Assembly (NCBI GenBank): GCA_020696395.1
Contig: JAEHCN010000004.1
Location: 1-43,577 of the forward strand
Origin: Thermoplasmata archaeon
GTDB taxonomy: Archaea > Thermoplasmatota > Thermoplasmata > UBA10834
Direction: 5' to 3'
DNA: 43,577 nucleotides
Positions 40,547 through 43,577 of this stretch are shown here, one piece after another. Positions within the stretch are counted from its first letter, which is position 1, and every line of letters begins with the position of its first letter. The position numbers were made by a program, and so were the translations under genes. The notes under the pieces were generated by a model, which did no database searches, was not told the DNA's origin, and worked only from the letters and a program-made list of their open reading frames with translations.

Positions 40547-41591
40547 TTATCGCATCGACTATCTTGCCAGGACCATCGACCAGCACATCACATGCGGGAA
40601 GGCCGTACTTGTCCTCGTATTCCGCGGTGACTCGGACGATTTCTTCCCTCGTCAGCGACTCTGGGTTCAGGGCGATGCCAATTACATCGCAGCCCGCCCA
40701 GGCCTTTAGAAGTTCAGACTCGCGCTCAACCGTGCCGATGGGCAGGTACGGCACATCGTCCGTGTAGCTCCTGTACTTCCTTCCAGGAGCGTGCTGGAGG
40801 ACGACCGTCTGGGGCTGGGATGCGCTGACTATCGCTCTCGACCCTGTCACGTACGCAGGGTGGCTCAGCGCTCCTTGTCCCTCTATGATTATGACTTGAG
40901 GTCTCTCCTCTTCGTACGCCGTCACTATCGCATTCTCGATCTCACCGACGACATAGTCGCCCCTTATGGCATCCAACGGTATGCCGTACCTCGAACCCTG
41001 CATGAGCCCGGTCTGACCGGTGGCGACGAACGCAGTGCGTATGCCGCGTTCGTTGAGCGCCTTGACGAGGACGATCGCGGTGGTTCTCTTTCCGACAGCG
41101 GCGTCTGTCCCGAGGACCGGTATTCTGATGCAGTCCAGCTCTCCAGCCATGTTTCTGTATTTGTGAAGCTTGCGGAGTGGTGGCTCCTTCCGTATATCGA
41201 TGAGCGTGACTTTGTTCTTCGCAGCGAGTGCCATCAGCTCGTCGTCCTCGCCGAGCCACTCGTGAAGTCCCGACATAACACTGACACCTCCTTCGATGGC
41301 GTCCTTGACCGGCTGCCTGAATTCATCAGGGAGCATGCCACCGATCGTCGCTATCCCGATTATCATGAACTGCGGCTTCTCCTTCAGTTCGGAGAGCGCT
41401 GCGTTCACAGACGAGAATATAGGAATTCCGTTCTTCCCACCGTCTAGAACCTCGCCGGCGTCACGCCCGGCGGTGCTGCTGTCCACGATCCCGACTATCT
41501 CGAACCGCAGCGAATGTCTGACCAGCCCTGCAGCGGTCTTGCCCGCCGGCGTGCCGAACCCTCCTTCGCAGAGGATGATGGCCGTTTCCAT
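40521..41591 (-). CDS. DUF1611 protein (Rossmann N-domain plus P-loop C-domain)
   Basis: A 356-residue protein of the DUF1611 family. The N-terminal 130 residues are a Rossmann-like domain (ETAIILCEGGFGTPAGKTAAGL). The C-terminal domain has a P-loop IPVLGTDAAVGKRTTAIVLV near residue 155 and VIIIEGQGALSHPAYV, as in dethiobiotin-synthetase-like ATPases. A bacterial member has been reported as a D-glutamate N-acetyltransferase (DgcN); it is not safe to transfer that function here. The ATG at 41591 fits the family start; the frame stays open to 41804, across the divergent YchF gene start, without family character. Confidence 0.82.
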   Translation of the reverse strand: METAIILCEGGFGTPAGKTAAGLVRHSLRFEIVGIVDSSTAGRDAGEVLDGGKNGIPIFSSVNAALSELKEKPQFMIIGIATIGGMLPDEFRQPVKDAIEGGVSVMSGLHEWLGEDDELMALAAKNKVTLIDIRKEPPLRKLHKYRNMAGELDCIRIPVLGTDAAVGKRTTAIVLVKALNERGIRTAFVATGQTGLMQGSRYGIPLDAIRGDYVVGEIENAIVTAYEEERPQVIIIEGQGALSHPAYVTGSRAIVSASQPQTVVLQHAPGRKYRSYTDDVPYLPIGTVERESELLKAWAGCDVIGIALNPESLTREEIVRVTAEYEDKYGLPACDVLVDGPGKIVDAIIKRFFSGS

Positions 41592-41740
41592 GGGTGCCCG
41601 CAACCGCGGTGGACGTATAAATCCCTTGACCCACGAAACTCGCAATAACCTGGCAGTAGCTGCGTCGCCAGCTTTAGTCGGTCTGAGCCACCGAGCAGTT
41701 TTTCTACGTATAGGGGCATTGAGCTTACTGGGGGAGCAGG

Positions 41741-42928
41741 ATGCTGGTAGGCATAGTTGGCAAGCCCAATGTTGGAAAGTCCACCTTCTTCTCCGCGCTG
41801 ACAATGGCCACCGCTCAGATCGCGTCGTATCCCTTCACGACCATAGAGGCGAACAAAGGCGTCGGCCACGTCAGAGGGCCGTGCCCGCACTCCGCCATCG
41901 GGAAGCCGTGCAACCCGAACAACTCGCTGTGCGAGAGCGGCACTAGGTTCGTGCCTATAGAGATGATCGATGTCGCCGGGCTCGTCCCGGACGCTCATTC
42001 CGGGAAAGGCCTGGGGAACAAGTTCCTGGATGACCTGCGTCAGGCGCACGCTTTCATCCACGTTGTAGACGCCAGCGGCGGGACCGACTTCGAGGGAAAC
42101 CCCGTGGGAGTCGGCTCACACGACCCTTCCATGGATGTCAGCTTCCTGGAGAAGGAGATATCCTTCTGGATATTCGGGATCCTCGAGAAGGACTTCATCA
42201 AGATCGCCCGGCAGTCCAAACTCGCAGGCAAGAAGTTCGAGAAGCTGCTTCAGGAGAAGCTGACTGGCCTGTCGGTAACGGAATCGCAGATACTCGCGGC
42301 CATCCGGCAGTCGGGGAACGATTCTGACGCGAGCCTGTGGAAGGACGATGAGCTGCTGAAGTTCTGTCAGGCGCTGCAGAAGATCAGCAAACCGATGATA
42401 GTCGCCGCCAACAAGGCCGACATCGCCCCTCCCGGGATTATGGAGAAGCTCGAGGCCACGGGTTACCCGATAGTGCCAACGAGCGCGGAGTTCGAACTCG
42501 CGCTGAGGAAGGCCACCAATGCTGGGCTGATCAGATACACCCCGGGAGACGAGGCGTTCGAGGTCACCGACCAAGGGAGCCTGAACGCCTCGCAGACGCA
42601 GGCCCTAGACAAGATGGCCGCGTGGCTCAAATCGTCGGGCGGGACGGGTGTGCAGACTGTCCTCGAGAGGGTGGTGTTCGAGGTGCTGGACCTGATTATC
42701 GTGTACCCAGTTGAGGACGAGACGAAGTGGGTCGACAAACAGGGACGCGTTTTGCCCGACGCGTACCTGATGACCCGCGGGAGCAACGCGAAGGACCTGG
42801 CGTTCAAGGTGCACACGGACCTGGGTGATAACTTTATTAGGGCGATAGACGGAAGGACCCACATGACAGTGGGCCACGACCACGTCCTCAAGGAGAACGA
42901 CGTGGTCAAGATCGTCGCGAGAGTATGA
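41741..42928 (+). CDS. Archaeal YchF/OLA1-type GTPase of the Obg family with TGS domain
   Basis: A 395-residue P-loop NTPase. G1 is GIVGKPNVGKSTFFSAL (residues 4-20), G3 is DVAGLVPDAHSGKGLGN, and G4 is NKAD in VAANKADIAPP, which predicts GTP rather than the ATP preference of eukaryotic OLA1 (where G4 differs). A helical insertion occupies about 140-220, and a C-terminal TGS domain ends with HMTVGHDHVLKENDVVKIVA. These proteins bind ribosomes. A GGGGGAGCAGG ribosome-binding site precedes the ATG. An ATGA overlap links it to the polymerase gene. Confidence 0.92.
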   Translation: MLVGIVGKPNVGKSTFFSALTMATAQIASYPFTTIEANKGVGHVRGPCPHSAIGKPCNPNNSLCESGTRFVPIEMIDVAGLVPDAHSGKGLGNKFLDDLRQAHAFIHVVDASGGTDFEGNPVGVGSHDPSMDVSFLEKEISFWIFGILEKDFIKIARQSKLAGKKFEKLLQEKLTGLSVTESQILAAIRQSGNDSDASLWKDDELLKFCQALQKISKPMIVAANKADIAPPGIMEKLEATGYPIVPTSAEFELALRKATNAGLIRYTPGDEAFEVTDQGSLNASQTQALDKMAAWLKSSGGTGVQTVLERVVFEVLDLIIVYPVEDETKWVDKQGRVLPDAYLMTRGSNAKDLAFKVHTDLGDNFIRAIDGRTHMTVGHDHVLKENDVVKIVARV

Positions 42929-43577
42929 TGCCGATGGATCGATGGGACATCCGACTGATCGGGGTGACCTCTCACCCCAAGTACGAAGCGTTCGAGGACA
43001 ATCTCGAGATGCATCTCTACGGCAAGACGCAGGACGGGAGGTCTGTCGCGGTCAGATATCCTGGGTTCGAGCCTTATTTCTTCATCGTGGAGCCCTCGGA
43101 CGAGGTCGTCAGCATACTCGAGGCCGACGAGAAACGGATCAGACGGACGGAAGCATGCGAGCTCCTGTACAAGGGGGAGATGAGACCCTGCCGGAAGGTC
43201 ATCGCCGTCCATCCGGGGTTGGTGCCGGGCATTCGGAGAAACCTGATGGACGCCGTGCCCGCCGTGCTCGCCGCCGACATACCGTTCCACTTCAGGTTCG
43301 TTTATGACAAGGACCTAGGAGCATGCGTTCGTGTGTTCGGGAAGGCCATCCAGGACGACAGGTTCACCACGGACGTCGTCGTCGAGGCGGAGCGGTTCGA
43401 AGAGATACCACCTTTCAGGCCGGACCTGAGGATACTCAGCTTTGACATCGAGACCAGCCTCAAGGAGCCCAAGATATACGCCATATGCTGCGTCATCAAG
43501 GAAGGCGACAAGATTGACACGCACCGGTTCCACGGTGACGAGGCGAAGATGATCGCGGACTTCTCGAAGCTGATAAT
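42925..43577 (+). CDS. polB: Family-B DNA polymerase, N-terminal part (3' truncated by window)
   Basis: The first 217 residues of a replicative-type B-family polymerase; the frame is open to the right edge. The N-terminal domain reads WDIRLIGVTSHPKYEAFEDN and GFEPYFFIVEP, as in archaeal PolB. The exonuclease I motif is LRILSFDIETSLKEPKI with the metal-binding D and E near residues 174-176, so proofreading is likely intact; the polymerase palm is beyond the window. The start is ATG 42925 in a 4-nt ATGA overlap with the GTPase gene, or the next in-frame ATGs at 42928 and 42934. Confidence 0.92.
   Translation, partial: MMPMDRWDIRLIGVTSHPKYEAFEDNLEMHLYGKTQDGRSVAVRYPGFEPYFFIVEPSDEVVSILEADEKRIRRTEACELLYKGEMRPCRKVIAVHPGLVPGIRRNLMDAVPAVLAADIPFHFRFVYDKDLGACVRVFGKAIQDDRFTTDVVVEAERFEEIPPFRPDLRILSFDIETSLKEPKIYAICCVIKEGDKIDTHRFHGDEAKMIADFSKLI

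Overview
The window is archaeal and most resembles an uncultured, fairly GC-rich Thermoplasmatota (Euryarchaeota) genome. The evidence is the archaeal information-processing genes (eL42, eS27, aIF2-alpha, Nop10, TFS, PCNA, aIF1A, RIO1, a Dim2-type KH protein, Pus10, eL21, RpoF, DUF655, RsmA/Dim1, a family-B DNA polymerase), a Taw2 tRNA enzyme, a geranylgeranyl-reductase-family enzyme, TATA-type promoters, an intron-containing tRNA-Tyr with the archaeal C1-G72 pair, and two DUF835 proteins, a domain I associate with Thermoplasmata. The assignment to this phylum is inference; no rRNA is present.

Layout. 1-4740: end of an ABC-2 permease, a lysine 2,3-aminomutase-family radical SAM enzyme, Dph6, a small zinc ribbon overlapping a creatininase-family hydrolase, RpiA, and a convergent winged-helix regulator. 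4950-7135: translation and ribosome-assembly operon eL42-eS27-aIF2alpha-Nop10-PAC2 with 1-nt and 4-nt overlaps; nop10 has a GTG start and only 55 codons. 7260-9910: an RHH regulator, tRNA-Tyr with a 35-nt intron, a multi-TM DUF835 sensor-like protein with CheY upstream, and a hairpin-rich intergenic stretch that may be a small RNA. 9960-13204: a membrane protein with a long disordered tail, TFS, PCNA and PurN. 13288-15727: split transketolase and transaldolase, which with RpiA form most of a non-oxidative pentose phosphate route feeding ribose 5-phosphate to purine synthesis. 15747-21808: a predicted zinc protease, a geranylgeranyl-reductase-family protein, a secreted anchored protein, Taw2, a large unknown Cys-rich protein and a second DUF835 protein.

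22014-31041 is the most distinctive part. A surface-anchored PKD-repeat protein, two DppB/DppC-type permeases and a giant solute-binding protein carrying seven PKD repeats and a C-terminal membrane anchor make up an unusual oligopeptide-type importer. The DppC-like subunit carries an extra block of about 225 residues with about six predicted membrane helices, the DppB-like subunit appears to start at CTG in a CTGA overlap, and no ATPase subunit lies in the window. By eye this segment is less GC-rich at third codon positions than its flanks.

31114-43577: tRNA-Glu, an ACT-domain regulator, argG-argH (overlapping), aIF1A-RIO1-KH, an unknown 187-residue protein, Pus10-eL21-RpoF-DUF655-RsmA, a DUF1611 protein, an archaeal YchF-type GTPase, and the start of a B-family DNA polymerase running off the end. 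There is no CRISPR array, insertion sequence or phage gene that I can see.
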